A DNA stretch of 64,000 nucleotides from assembly GCA_020425605.1 (NCBI GenBank), contig JAGQRH010000004.1, forward strand, positions 62,001-126,000. Reading direction: 5' to 3'. Positions 17,454-27,599 of the stretch are shown here, piece after piece (positions within the stretch are counted from its first letter, which is position 1; each line of letters begins with the position of its first letter). The notes beneath the pieces were generated by a model that did not search any database, was not told where the DNA came from, and worked only from the letters and a program-made list of their open reading frames with translations. Both the position numbers and the translations under genes were made by a program. The DNA comes from Planctomycetota bacterium (lineage in GTDB: Bacteria > Planctomycetota > UBA8742 > UBA2392).

Positions 17454-18167
17454 ATGTCCCGCCACATCGAGCTAGAAATCCTCCCTCAACCGGATGACCA
17501 GACCTGCGGCGTCACCTGCCTGCACGCGGTGTACGGCTATTACGGCCTCTCGATTCCGTTGCCGTCACTGATTGACGAGGTCGAGCATCTGGCCAGCGGC
17601 GGGACGCTCGGCGTGTTGCTGGGGCTTGATGCCCTGCGCCGCGGCTTCGACGTCACAATCTACACGTACAACCTGAACATGTTTGACCCGAGCTGGTTCG
17701 AAAAGCGCGGCACAAACATCCAGAACAAGCTGCTGCGACAGGCAACATTCAAAGACGACCCGCGCCTCACGTCGGCCACCCGCGCCTACGTCGAATACCT
17801 CGACCAGGGCGGCAAGCTGAAATACGAGAACCTGTCGCCCAACCTGGTGCGCCGCCTGCTGAAGAAGGGCACGCCGCTCCTGACCGGGCTCAGCGCGACT
17901 TACCTGTACGGCACGGCGCGCGAGTTCGGGCCGAACGATGACTACGACGATATACGCGGGACGCCTTCGGGGCATTTCGTGGTTGTCGTCGGCTACAGCC
18001 CGCAAGGCCGCGCGGTCCAGATCGCGGACCCGTGGCACCAGAACCCCATTACTGGTGAAGATCAGCAGTACAGCGTCGACATCGACCGCCTGATCGCGGC
18101 GATTCTGCTGGGCATTGTTACATTCGATGCCAATCTGCTTGTGATCCAGCCCAAGAAGGCCCAATGA
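17454..18167 (+). CDS. C39-like (papain-fold) cysteine peptidase of amidoligase cassette
   Basis: 237 residues, no signal peptide, so probably cytoplasmic. The catalytic set of the C39/papain fold is visible: Q16 and C18 in DDQTCGVTCLHAVYGYYG, His in SGHFVVVVGY (about residue 177), and Asp in QIADPWHQN. The substrate is unknown. The stop overlaps the next start in an ATGA, and the following genes encode two peptide-bond-forming ligases, so the peptidase probably processes or releases the ligase product, or trims an acceptor protein (inference). The 144-bp gap to the divergent carbonic anhydrase must hold the promoter; TAGATT near 17395 is a possible -10. Confidence 0.85.
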   Translation: MSRHIELEILPQPDDQTCGVTCLHAVYGYYGLSIPLPSLIDEVEHLASGGTLGVLLGLDALRRGFDVTIYTYNLNMFDPSWFEKRGTNIQNKLLRQATFKDDPRLTSATRAYVEYLDQGGKLKYENLSPNLVRRLLKKGTPLLTGLSATYLYGTAREFGPNDDYDDIRGTPSGHFVVVVGYSPQGRAVQIADPWHQNPITGEDQQYSVDIDRLIAAILLGIVTFDANLLVIQPKKAQ

Positions 18168-19626
18168 GCACGCTGATCGTTGTAAACAACCCGGCCAAGT
18201 GGCCGCTCAGCATCCCGGACGTTGAAATCGTCGCAGCCAAGACCTACCTGACCGACGGGCGCTACAGCGACCTCAAGGGCGTGAAGGTCTTCAACCTGTG
18301 CCGGCACTACTCGTACCAGTCGATGGGCTACTACGTGTCGCTGCTGGCCGAAGCCCGCGGGCACCGGCCGATGCCGGACGTCAACACAATCATGAACCTG
18401 CGCAGCCTCAGCATGCCGCGCGCGGATGCCCAGGACATTGAAGAAGAAATCCAGCGAGTGCTGAAGCCGCTGAAGGGCGACGAGTTTACGCTCAGCATTT
18501 ACTTCGGCCGAAACATGGCTGCACGCTACAGACGCCTGGCGCTGCTCCTGTTCAATCTGTTCCCGGCCCCGTTTCTGCGTGCGAACTTTGTGCGCGAGGC
18601 AGACTGGTGGTCGCTGACGAACATCGGGACGATCCCCTACTCGGAAGTACCGGACACTCACAAGCCGTTTGTTCAGGAATGCGCCGTCGAGTACCTGTCG
18701 CGCAATCGCCGCCCGGGCTCACGGCGCAAACACGCAAAGTACGACATGGCAATCCTGTTCAATCCCGAAGAAGAGCACACACCTTCGAACGATCGCGCAA
18801 TCAAGCGCTTCTCCGATGCGGCGTGGGACCTCGGCATCAATACCGAAGTCATCGACAAATCCGACTACGGGCGCCTGGCCGAATTCGACGCGCTGTTCAT
18901 CCGCGAAACCACAAACGTAAATCACTACACCTATCGCTTCTCGCGCCGCGCCGCGAACCTGGGGCTGGTGGTAATGGACGACCCGCTCAGCATCCTGCGC
19001 TGCACCAACAAGGTGTATCTGGCCGAATTGCTGGAACACGCCGGCATCCCGGCGCCGCGGACCGTGATTGCGCACAAGGACAACCTCGACGACGTCATCG
19101 TGCACCTTGGGCTGCCTTGTGTGTTGAAGCGCCCCGATGGCGCCTTCAGCCAGGGCGTCATGAAGGCCGCGAACGTGGACGACCTGCGCAATGCGATTGA
19201 GTCGATGCTCGAAGATTCGGATCTCGTGCTCGCACAGGAATGGATGCCGACCGAATACGACTGGCGCATCGGAGTGCTCGACGGCAAGCCGCTCTATGCC
19301 TGCCGCTACCACATGGCATCGAAGCACTGGCAGATCGCCAAGCACGACGGCGAGAACTCGCGCTTTGGCAAGGTGGACACGCTCGCAATCGAAGACGCGC
19401 CGCCGAAAGTAGTCGAGGCGGCGGTGAAGTCATCCCGCCTGATCGGCCTCGGGCTGTATGGCGTTGACCTGAAGGAAGTCGACGGCAAGCCGTACGTGAT
19501 CGAGGTTAATGACAATCCCAACCTCGATGCCGGCTACGAAGACGCCCTGCTGAAAGACGAGCTCTGGACCACGATTGCGCAGGTCTTCCTGAAGCGCATC
19601 GAGGCAAAGCGCAACGGGGTGCAGTC

Positions 19627-19630
<4 letters not shown>
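18164..19630 (+). CDS. RLAN-domain RimK-like ATP-grasp amino-acid ligase
   Basis: 488 residues. The first about 155 residues match the RLAN domain that precedes some RimK-type ligases (VVNNPAKWPLSIPDVEIV, KTYLTDGRYSDLKG, FNLCRHYSYQSMGYYVSLLAEARGH). Residues about 190-480 form the ATP-grasp fold with LKRPDGAFSQGV as phosphate loop, LAQEWMPTEYDWRIGVLD and the metal-binding VIEVNDNPNLDAG. Such enzymes join an amino acid to a carboxylate, driven by ATP through an acyl phosphate. Both ends overlap neighbours by ATGA, indicating one operon. The acceptor and the added amino acid cannot be read from sequence. Confidence 0.9.
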
Positions 19631-20848
<1,218 letters not shown>

Positions 20849-20868
<20 letters not shown>

Positions 20869-21553
20869 CCAGTTGCTGATCACTTGTGAACACGCCAGCA
20901 ACGCGACTGGAACGTATCCTTTCGCCAATCGGCCGGTGCTTTCAACACATCGCGCATGGGACCCGGGCGCGCTGACACTGGCGCGGGAGTTGGCAAAGGC
21001 AGCCGGCGTCCAGGCCCACACCGGCAAGCTCACCAGACTCCTGATCGACTTGAATCGCCGCGAAGGCTCAAAGGGAACGTTCTCGGAGTACACCCCCGAG
21101 GCAGGCCGCGCCGCGTTGCTTGCGTATCATCGCAATTGGCGCTCGGCCGTGCTGGCGGACGCCAGGCGTCTGGCCGCGAAGGGGCGGCTGCTGCACGTCT
21201 CCTGCCACAGCTTTACGCCGGAGTTGCATGGCGAAGTCCGAAACGCCGAAATCGGGCTGCTGTACGACCCTCGCCGCAAGCTGGAGAAGGCGACGGCCGA
21301 CGCCTGGCACGCAGAGCTTTGCGAGTCGCTGCCGGCGCTGCGCATTCGGCGCAACTACCCCTACAGAGGCACCAGCGACGGAGTAACGACCTGGTTGCGG
21401 CGGGAAATCGGCCGGCGCTATGCCGGCTTCGAGATCGAGCTAAACCAGTCTTTCGCCGCCAAACCGCCCCGGGACTGGGCCGACGTACGCCGGGCGCTCA
21501 TCGCGGCCATCCAGCACACTCTGGGCAACCAGTCTCACGCGGAACGGCCTTAA
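20849..21553 (+). CDS. N-formylglutamate amidohydrolase-like hydrolase
   Basis: 234 residues if started at the TTG at 20849, which has AGGGG seven to eight bases upstream; an in-frame GTG at 20834 lacks a ribosome site. Both overlap the previous gene. The family signature ITCEHASNATG is at the N-terminus, followed by DPGALTLARELA, VSCHSFTPELH and an end motif FEIELNQSF. The family hydrolyses N-acylated glutamate or aspartate. In this cassette it could remove a cap or recycle the ligase product (inference). It is the last gene of the four-gene run. Confidence 0.85.
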
Positions 21554-21591
21554 ACCTCCAAGAATGCATGCGTGACACGTATCAACGCCTG

Positions 21592-21621
21592 TTAGCTTTC
21601 GGGCGCTGTCCGACCTACAAT
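21592..21621 (+). promoter_or_regulatory. Candidate promoter for the 21656 gene
   Basis: TTAGCT (21592-21597), an 18-bp spacer and TACAAT (21616-21621). It lies 35 bp before the ATG at 21656 in the only non-coding gap of this stretch. Confidence 0.4.
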
Positions 21622-21655
21622 GGCTCGCCCGGAATTGGACCGATTGGGAGGCTTC

Positions 21656-23551
21656 ATGCGCATCGCGATTCTTCTGCTTGCCCTTTTGGCGGCCGCGCCA
21701 TTTGCGCACGCGCAGGACGAGAAAGAGAAGAAGGTAGACCTCGCCGTCGCGTTCCCCAGCACGACCATGGTCTACCTGCGGGCAGATACCAACGACTACT
21801 TCGACGCGCTCAACCCCGAAGAGATCTTCGCCGGGCTTGAGAGCGATCTTGACCTGCCTGACCTTGGCGAAATCGCGCGCGACCGACTTGAGCTTAAGCT
21901 TTCCGACGAAGAAGTTTCGGCGCTCGCACGCGGCGTTCGCGTCAGCGCGATTGGCCTGCTCGACGTCGCCGTCAGCGGCCCCAAGTTCGAAATCGTGATC
22001 CAGCACCAGCACCTGGGCGCGCTTGCCCGGGCACTGAAAGAGGCGCAGGCCGAAGGCGCGTCCACCGTGCCGGGTGTCGAGGACTACTACGGCAACCTGG
22101 TCTATGAGATAGAGCTGCCGCTGCCGGCCTCCGCACCGCGCGACGACTTCAGCATGGACATGAACCCGTTCGGCAGCTGGATGAGCAACCAGGCCTACTG
22201 GGTCGCGATCCTGAACAACACCTACCTCGTCGTCGCCACCAGCGACAATGCGGTCAAGGACGCCATCGACTACCTGTCATTTCCCGATGACCCGATCGAC
22301 ACGCTGCTCGGGAATGCCCGCTACAAAGAGGCGATCGCGGACTTCGACAAGCCGCAGGGCCTGTTCTTCGTCAACATCCAGTCGGTCATCAACACCATGG
22401 AACGCCTGACCGGCGACAAGGGCAGCTCGGCCGGCATGTTCGAGATGCTGACCTGGCAGTTCGGTGTAACACCCGAGCAGGTTCAGTTCTTCGTGGGCCT
22501 GATGCAGTACGAGCAGTTCAAGAGCTTCGCGGCCGGTTTCTGGCTGGACGAGAAGGCACTGACCCTGCGCATGGACGCAAACCTGGTGTTCCACAACGCA
22601 CCCGGCTGGTTCAACACCGTGCGCATCGAGCCCAAGCCGATGCCGCTGACCGAGTTCATCCCCGCCAACTCAATGCTGGCGCTGACCGACTGCGTCGACG
22701 ATGTAGGCGGCATGTACGAGCGCGTGAAGGGCTTCTTCATTGAGCGTTGCAAAGCGGCCGGGCAGACCGAGCTTGCCGATCGCTGGATCAACGCCGAGAA
22801 AGAGCTGCACGACAAGAACGCCAACCTGCCGGAGGCCCTCAGCCATCTCGGAGGCGGCCAGGCCGTCGTCGTCATTCCGCGGGCGCAGGAAGACATCACG
22901 GACTTCAACCCGACGAACTTCGCATTCATTCTCGGCGTAAAGGATCGTAAGGCGGCCGAAGAGTTCTTCTACCGCCGGCTGATGGGCTCACGGCTCGGCG
23001 AGGCCTTTGCAGACCCCGAGGGCGAGCTGGCACCGGTCACGTGCATCGACGGCGTCGAGATTCATCACGACGAATCGGGCCAGATGGCGTTCGCGTTTAT
23101 CGACGGCAAAGAGCTCAGCGCGTTCGTGATCGGCGACCTTGGCGGCGTTACAGCGGTAGTCACGGCACAGGGCGCGAAGAACAACCTGGTCTCGATGCCA
23201 AGCTGGACAGCCGCCCGCAAACTGCTCTGGGAACAGGGCAGCGCGCATGTGTACCTCAACGCGGGCCCTGCTGCGCACCGTGGGCTCGTTCTCTTCGCGC
23301 GCATTCATGTTCGACTGGGGAGAAGACGAAGAGCAGGCCAAGTTCGACCGCGACGACACGGAAAAGGACGACGACCCCGTCCCGTTCCTTTCCGATTTCT
23401 TCAAGGACACCATTGTGGTCGGCAGTGCCCGCAGCAACGACAGCGGCGTCAGCGTGCGGCTGGCCGCCGCTGGCTGGCCAGATCGCACCCGCATGCGCGG
23501 CATGGCGCTGCATTACCGCGACGTCGAGCGCAACCGCCAGGTCCGCGATGA
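21656..23551 (+). CDS. Large secreted protein, N-terminal part (frameshifted gene)
   Basis: Starts at the ATG at 21656 with GGGAGG upstream and signal peptide MRIAILLLALLAAAPFAHAQ. About 535 residues read as a normal exported protein (TTMVYLRADTNDYFDALNP, IGLLDVAVSGPKFEIVIQHQH, FIPANSMLALTDCVDD). After residue about 535 (HVYLNAG) the frame turns into Arg/Pro-rich nonsense up to the stop at 23551, while the sensible protein continues in the +1-shifted frame starting at 23247. Removing one G of the GGG at 23263-23265 restores one frame, reading NAALLRTVGSF. The intact product would be about 820 residues. It resembles the next gene (24147) in general plan, so the two are likely tandem paralogues. 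Function unknown. Confidence 0.75.
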   Translation: MRIAILLLALLAAAPFAHAQDEKEKKVDLAVAFPSTTMVYLRADTNDYFDALNPEEIFAGLESDLDLPDLGEIARDRLELKLSDEEVSALARGVRVSAIGLLDVAVSGPKFEIVIQHQHLGALARALKEAQAEGASTVPGVEDYYGNLVYEIELPLPASAPRDDFSMDMNPFGSWMSNQAYWVAILNNTYLVVATSDNAVKDAIDYLSFPDDPIDTLLGNARYKEAIADFDKPQGLFFVNIQSVINTMERLTGDKGSSAGMFEMLTWQFGVTPEQVQFFVGLMQYEQFKSFAAGFWLDEKALTLRMDANLVFHNAPGWFNTVRIEPKPMPLTEFIPANSMLALTDCVDDVGGMYERVKGFFIERCKAAGQTELADRWINAEKELHDKNANLPEALSHLGGGQAVVVIPRAQEDITDFNPTNFAFILGVKDRKAAEEFFYRRLMGSRLGEAFADPEGELAPVTCIDGVEIHHDESGQMAFAFIDGKELSAFVIGDLGGVTAVVTAQGAKNNLVSMPSWTAARKLLWEQGSAHVYLNAGPAAHRGLVLFARIHVRLGRRRRAGQVRPRRHGKGRRPRPVPFRFLQGHHCGRQCPQQRQRRQRAAGRRWLARSHPHARHGAALPRRRAQPPGPR

Positions 23552-24122
23552 CTTCGTAAGGCTTCGCGACGCCGCCCGGGCCCAGTTCGCAATCAAGGGC
23601 AAGCCCGCCAAGGAAGTCAGCGAGTTGCTCGAGAGCGGAGTGCTCGTCCGCAAGGACTGGGGAATCGACCCGTACGGCGCAGACGAAGAGGGCGACCAGC
23701 AGCGCGACTATCACCTCGCCGAAGTGCCCGATGACGTGGACATACGCCAGGCCATCCTCTGCGCCTACCAGCGCAAGCCCGGCCTGCGCGGTGACTACAT
23801 GGCGGTTCTCTGGAACACGCACGTGGTCGAGATGACCCCGGTGCAGCTTGAAAAGGCAATCGAGCTTGCAAAGAAAGGCGAGCCGCTGGCCCGCGACGGT
23901 GAGTGGTATCGCGAAGTGCTCAAGCCGCTGCACGAGGGCAAGGACCCGCGCGAAGTGATCTACGACGATTGGCCGGACGAAACGAAGGTCACGGTCGAGG
24001 TCATTGATGATGAGGGGAATGAGTCGACGATCGAAGTGGACGTCGGCGCGCAGGACCAGCAGGCGACGCTCATGCGCCGCACTGAGTCCGCCCTGAAAGC
24101 CAAAGACAAGGATTCTGACTAA
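23247..24122 (+). CDS. Large secreted protein, C-terminal part (frameshifted gene)
   Basis: Continuation of the protein starting at 21656. The true coding part in this frame begins near 23266 (LLRTVGSFSSRAFMFDWGEDEEQ) and runs about 285 residues to the TAA at 24122. There is no ribosome site or credible start at 23247, so it is unlikely to be translated alone. The frame is long, uninterrupted and compositionally normal, which favours a recent single-base change, a sequencing error, or a +1 frameshift over an old pseudogene. Its C-terminus is rich in Asp/Glu and ends AKDKDSD. Confidence 0.7.
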   Translation: MCTSTRALLRTVGSFSSRAFMFDWGEDEEQAKFDRDDTEKDDDPVPFLSDFFKDTIVVGSARSNDSGVSVRLAAAGWPDRTRMRGMALHYRDVERNRQVRDDFVRLRDAARAQFAIKGKPAKEVSELLESGVLVRKDWGIDPYGADEEGDQQRDYHLAEVPDDVDIRQAILCAYQRKPGLRGDYMAVLWNTHVVEMTPVQLEKAIELAKKGEPLARDGEWYREVLKPLHEGKDPREVIYDDWPDETKVTVEVIDDEGNESTIEVDVGAQDQQATLMRRTESALKAKDKDSD

Positions 24123-24146
24123 GTGACAGTCACGACGGAGGTAGGA

Positions 24147-26795
24147 ATGTTTCGAGTTCGACTCACTGCATTGCTGTTGATTGCCGGCTGCGCCTCGGCG
24201 CTTGCCGCGCAAAATGCGCCGGGCCCGGGTGACCTGATCCCGCGCACCGGCACGATTGCCTACATGGTCAGCGACCACCCGGACACGCTGTACCGGCTGT
24301 TCGGCCGCGACGACAAGGGCGGCTGGAAGCTGCGCAGCTTCGCCGAGAGCTCAATGCTCAAGGCCCACAAGGATGACGCAGACAGTGAAGAAGCCCAGCG
24401 CGACCGCCAGATCTTCGACTATGTGTTCGGCAGCTACGAAAGCGTCGAGCGAGTCGAGATCGGCCTGCTGGACGTCACCCTCGACGGCCCGAAGTACCTG
24501 CTGCTGCTCAAGACCAAGCAGGGCCAGAGCATCAACCCGCAGCCGGAATTCCTGAAGGAGTTCCTGGCTGAATCACCGGAGTACAAGGGCACCAAGTACT
24601 TCCTGTATCGCGTACCCAAGAAGGGCGGCGGTGATGAGCAGCCCCCCAAGGGCGACGAGCCGCCGGACAGCCCCGACTACAAGGATGAAGAGCCCCGCAA
24701 TGCGCTCGGCGACAAGATGTTCGGCTTCGACCGCTACTACGTCGCAAGCACGCCAACCGGCCTGCTGATCAGCAATTTCGAGACCAGCATCCGCGAGGCG
24801 ATCGACCGCCTGTCCAGCCAGGACTACAGCGACTCACTCAGCGGCCGCGAAGAGTTCGCCGAATGGAGCAAGAGCCGCAAGCCGCACGACCTTTCCATGT
24901 TCGTGATCGGCCGCGAGATCCAGAACGCGATCGAGCGCGTCCTGCCCAGCAAAGAGCAGGCAGGCGTCGACGCCGAGGAGATCTATAACGAGGTGGACGG
25001 CTGGTTCCAGTTCCGCGAGTACAAGTACGTCGTCTTCGACATGGACTATGAAGACGCGGCGCGCGGCATCACCGTCGCAGCGTCATTCAAGACACGCCGC
25101 CAGACCCGGCTGCTCGAGAAGCTGTCGATCGCACCGGCCGAGTTCAAGCTGCTGAAGTACGTGCCGGAAGGCGCGATCCTGACGGCCGGCATCCAGCTGG
25201 GCGATGCCAAGACAACGTTCAACAACTTCAAGGACCTTGCCTACGACGTCGAGAAGTGGGCCAAGGAAATTGAGAACGGCATGCGCGGCAAGAGCAGCCC
25301 ACCGATGCCTCCTGATGACGGCTCAATGCCACCGGAAGAAGGCAACGGCGGCGAGATGAAGTCGCTCAAGCCCGGCGAGTTGCTGAAAGCCCTGCAGGAT
25401 ATGGGCGGCGGCATGGAAGGTGAAGACGGCGAGGACGGCGAAGAAACTGAGGCGGCCGAAAGCCAGGTCGACAAGGCGCTCGCAGAGCTGGAGAAAATGC
25501 TCGGCGAGTACGGCACCAGCACCGACGAAATCCTCGGCATCCTGGGCAGCGAAGCGATCGTGTTCGCCCGCCCGGATGTTGCTCGCGCCCGCGCGGGCGG
25601 ACGCACCGGCATGGGCGCCCTGATGGACGCCTCTGACCTGTGCATCGCTATCAACATCAAGGATGTTGCCAAGGCCAAGGCGCTGCTTGCCAGGGTTCGC
25701 GAAAAGGACCCCGAAGGGGCATTCCGTGATTTCACGGAGGTGGGCTACCAGGGCGTGAACTTCAACGTCAGCCCTTCGCACCCGTACGGCTATGCCTTCA
25801 CTGACGACGCGCTGCTGATCGCAATCTGCAACGGGCTTGTGGATGAAGACGCCACCCAGCCGCTGATCACCGCGCTGAAGGCCATGACTGACGCGGCCAC
25901 GCACACCGTCACCGGTGGCAACAGCTTCGTCAAGAACGGCAGCAAGTTCATCGAGTTCGACTTCGGTGCGGTATCCCGCATGAACGCCGTGCTGAGCGAA
26001 GACCTCGCCAAGCGCCTCGACCGCTACGCCGAGCCGCCGCTTGAGAAAGACCCGATGTCTGCCATGACCGACATGACCCTGGCCATCCGACTGAAGGAAG
26101 CCAAGGACGGCGTGGAGCTTGCCATTCGCGTCGCCGGGCTTCCTGACTTTGGCCAGTTCCTCGACGGAGAACTGTCGCCCTTCGGCGGTGGCAGTGCCAA
26201 GCGCAACGCCTACAACTACTCGGAAGACAACCTGCGCACGCTGGGCGATGCCCTGCGCCGCCGTGTCGATGCCGAGAAGTCGCTTAGCCTTGAAGACATG
26301 CTGGAGGCCAAGGACATCCGCAAGGGCGTGCTGCAGACTCCGTTTGACGCTCGCTGGAAGGGCGGCATCGACGCGCTGGGCTGGACCACACTTGACCAGG
26401 TCGTGCGGGACAGCGAAGGCAACCTGCCGGAGTGGGTCGACAAGGACGCCGCAGCCCTGATCGAGCAGAACGAGAATGCGGGCTTTGTCTCGGTGGTGCT
26501 GGCCGAAGGCGACATCGCCGGCTGGATGACCGACTGGAAGACCGGCTTCATCGTCGCCTACCAGCAGAACGCCGATACGCTTGGCGGCCACGTGGTGCTG
26601 TACGCCGACGGAACCACAGGCTGGCTTTCCGGCGAAGTCCTGAAGGACGCGCTTGAGCTGAACGCCAAGGGCGAGCCAGTGCCGGCCGAGGACACCTGGA
26701 AGGAAGAGTCAGGACATGGTCCGGTCAAGCCAAAGGGTCCGCGCCTGCCTGAAGACGACCCGTGGAACCCGACACCGAAGGACGATGAAAAGTAG
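24147..26795 (+). CDS. Large exported protein, paralogue of the upstream gene
   Basis: 882 residues from the ATG at 24147, preceded by GGAGGTAGGA. The N-terminus MFRVRLTALLLIAGCASALAA contains LIAGC, a good lipobox, so it is either a lipoprotein or cleaved after ALAA. It shares with the upstream protein the early pattern 'I-x-YM/YL...D...IGLLDVTLDGPKYLLLLKTK'. Two low-complexity acidic stretches occur near residues 385-450 (GMEGEDGEDGEE). No enzyme motif was recognised. The gene starts 24 bp after the previous stop, suggesting an operon, and is closed by a terminator. Confidence 0.8.
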   Translation: MFRVRLTALLLIAGCASALAAQNAPGPGDLIPRTGTIAYMVSDHPDTLYRLFGRDDKGGWKLRSFAESSMLKAHKDDADSEEAQRDRQIFDYVFGSYESVERVEIGLLDVTLDGPKYLLLLKTKQGQSINPQPEFLKEFLAESPEYKGTKYFLYRVPKKGGGDEQPPKGDEPPDSPDYKDEEPRNALGDKMFGFDRYYVASTPTGLLISNFETSIREAIDRLSSQDYSDSLSGREEFAEWSKSRKPHDLSMFVIGREIQNAIERVLPSKEQAGVDAEEIYNEVDGWFQFREYKYVVFDMDYEDAARGITVAASFKTRRQTRLLEKLSIAPAEFKLLKYVPEGAILTAGIQLGDAKTTFNNFKDLAYDVEKWAKEIENGMRGKSSPPMPPDDGSMPPEEGNGGEMKSLKPGELLKALQDMGGGMEGEDGEDGEETEAAESQVDKALAELEKMLGEYGTSTDEILGILGSEAIVFARPDVARARAGGRTGMGALMDASDLCIAINIKDVAKAKALLARVREKDPEGAFRDFTEVGYQGVNFNVSPSHPYGYAFTDDALLIAICNGLVDEDATQPLITALKAMTDAATHTVTGGNSFVKNGSKFIEFDFGAVSRMNAVLSEDLAKRLDRYAEPPLEKDPMSAMTDMTLAIRLKEAKDGVELAIRVAGLPDFGQFLDGELSPFGGGSAKRNAYNYSEDNLRTLGDALRRRVDAEKSLSLEDMLEAKDIRKGVLQTPFDARWKGGIDALGWTTLDQVVRDSEGNLPEWVDKDAAALIEQNENAGFVSVVLAEGDIAGWMTDWKTGFIVAYQQNADTLGGHVVLYADGTTGWLSGEVLKDALELNAKGEPVPAEDTWKEESGHGPVKPKGPRLPEDDPWNPTPKDDEK

Positions 26796-26805
26796 CTTCA
26801 ACGCA

Positions 26806-26837
26806 AGCCGGGGTGACGCGAGCGTCACCCCGGCTTT
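26806..26837. terminator. Terminator between convergent genes
   Basis: AGCCGGGGTGACGC/GCGTCACCCCGGCT stem (about 13 usable pairs) with TTTCATTT after it, 11 bases after the plus-strand stop; the minus-strand gene ends at 26852, so it may serve both. Confidence 0.88.
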
Positions 26838-26851
26838 CATTTGCTCCGACT

Positions 26852-27340
26852 CTATGCCGCCTTGCTGACTTCATTCCGGCGGAAGTAGCCGATCTGCTCA
26901 GGCGGGTGGCCCTCATCGAGCAGCTGCTTGATCAACTGCTCCGCGCGCTCGCGCGACTTGAACGCCTGGCTATTCAGCACGCCGCCTTCGGCGCGGTAGA
27001 TCACCAGGTGGTTCTTGAGCGTGTTCAGCACGAACTTGTCGAGGTCGAGGTTGCGACGCCCCCGAAGCTGCGTCTTGCGCCGGCGGTCGCCGCGGGGCTT
27101 CTTGCGCCGCCCGCCGCCTTCCGGTGCCGCTTCCTCGACGGCAAACAGTTCGTCCCAGACCCGGTCGAACGCACCGGCTTCGTGTGCGTCGCGCAGTCTG
27201 CGGATCTGGACGAAGCTCAGGCCGACGCCGAACTCGTCCTTTACCGCCCGCGAAATCTCCAACTGGCTCATGTTCTCTTCGGCCGAAATGATCTCGGCCA
27301 CGAATGCTTTGCGATCTTTCAAGGCTCGTCTCCATTTCAT
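26852..27340 (-). CDS. Small basic protein with possible helix-turn-helix
   Basis: 162 residues from the ATG at 27340 (the frame stays open to 27409, and a start near 27374 is also possible; none has a clear ribosome site). The segment SQLEISRAVKDEFGVGLSFVQIRRLRDA (residues about 26-52) has the spacing of a helix-turn-helix. A very basic linker (GGGRRKKPRGDRRRKTQLRG) leads to a C-terminal helical part ending FRRNEVSKAA. A DNA- or RNA-binding role is plausible but unproven. Confidence 0.65.
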   Translation of the reverse strand: MKWRRALKDRKAFVAEIISAEENMSQLEISRAVKDEFGVGLSFVQIRRLRDAHEAGAFDRVWDELFAVEEAAPEGGGRRKKPRGDRRRKTQLRGRRNLDLDKFVLNTLKNHLVIYRAEGGVLNSQAFKSRERAEQLIKQLLDEGHPPEQIGYFRRNEVSKAA

Positions 27341-27599
27341 GGCTGCGCGCCAAACGCGCGCAATCTGCCCCATGAATTTCGACAGCCTCAGGTTGGCCGC
27401 TTCAGCCAAACTGTGTCACAGAACCCCTTCGTTCGGGCTCGCCCTGAACGCACTTGATTACTGGCACCTTCCTTGTTGTCCTATTCATAGCGGAATTATC
27501 CACACGTAGTCCATGCGAGCCTGTAACATCTTCCGCCGACACGTGGACAAAGAGTTCGAGACGCGATACGTAAGAGTTTGACTGGAAAGGGATTATCCC

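Noticed and set aside
27496..27504. Perfect DnaA box TTATCCACA
   Set aside because: A single copy in 64 kb is expected by chance, and there is no cluster, dnaA gene or AT-rich region.
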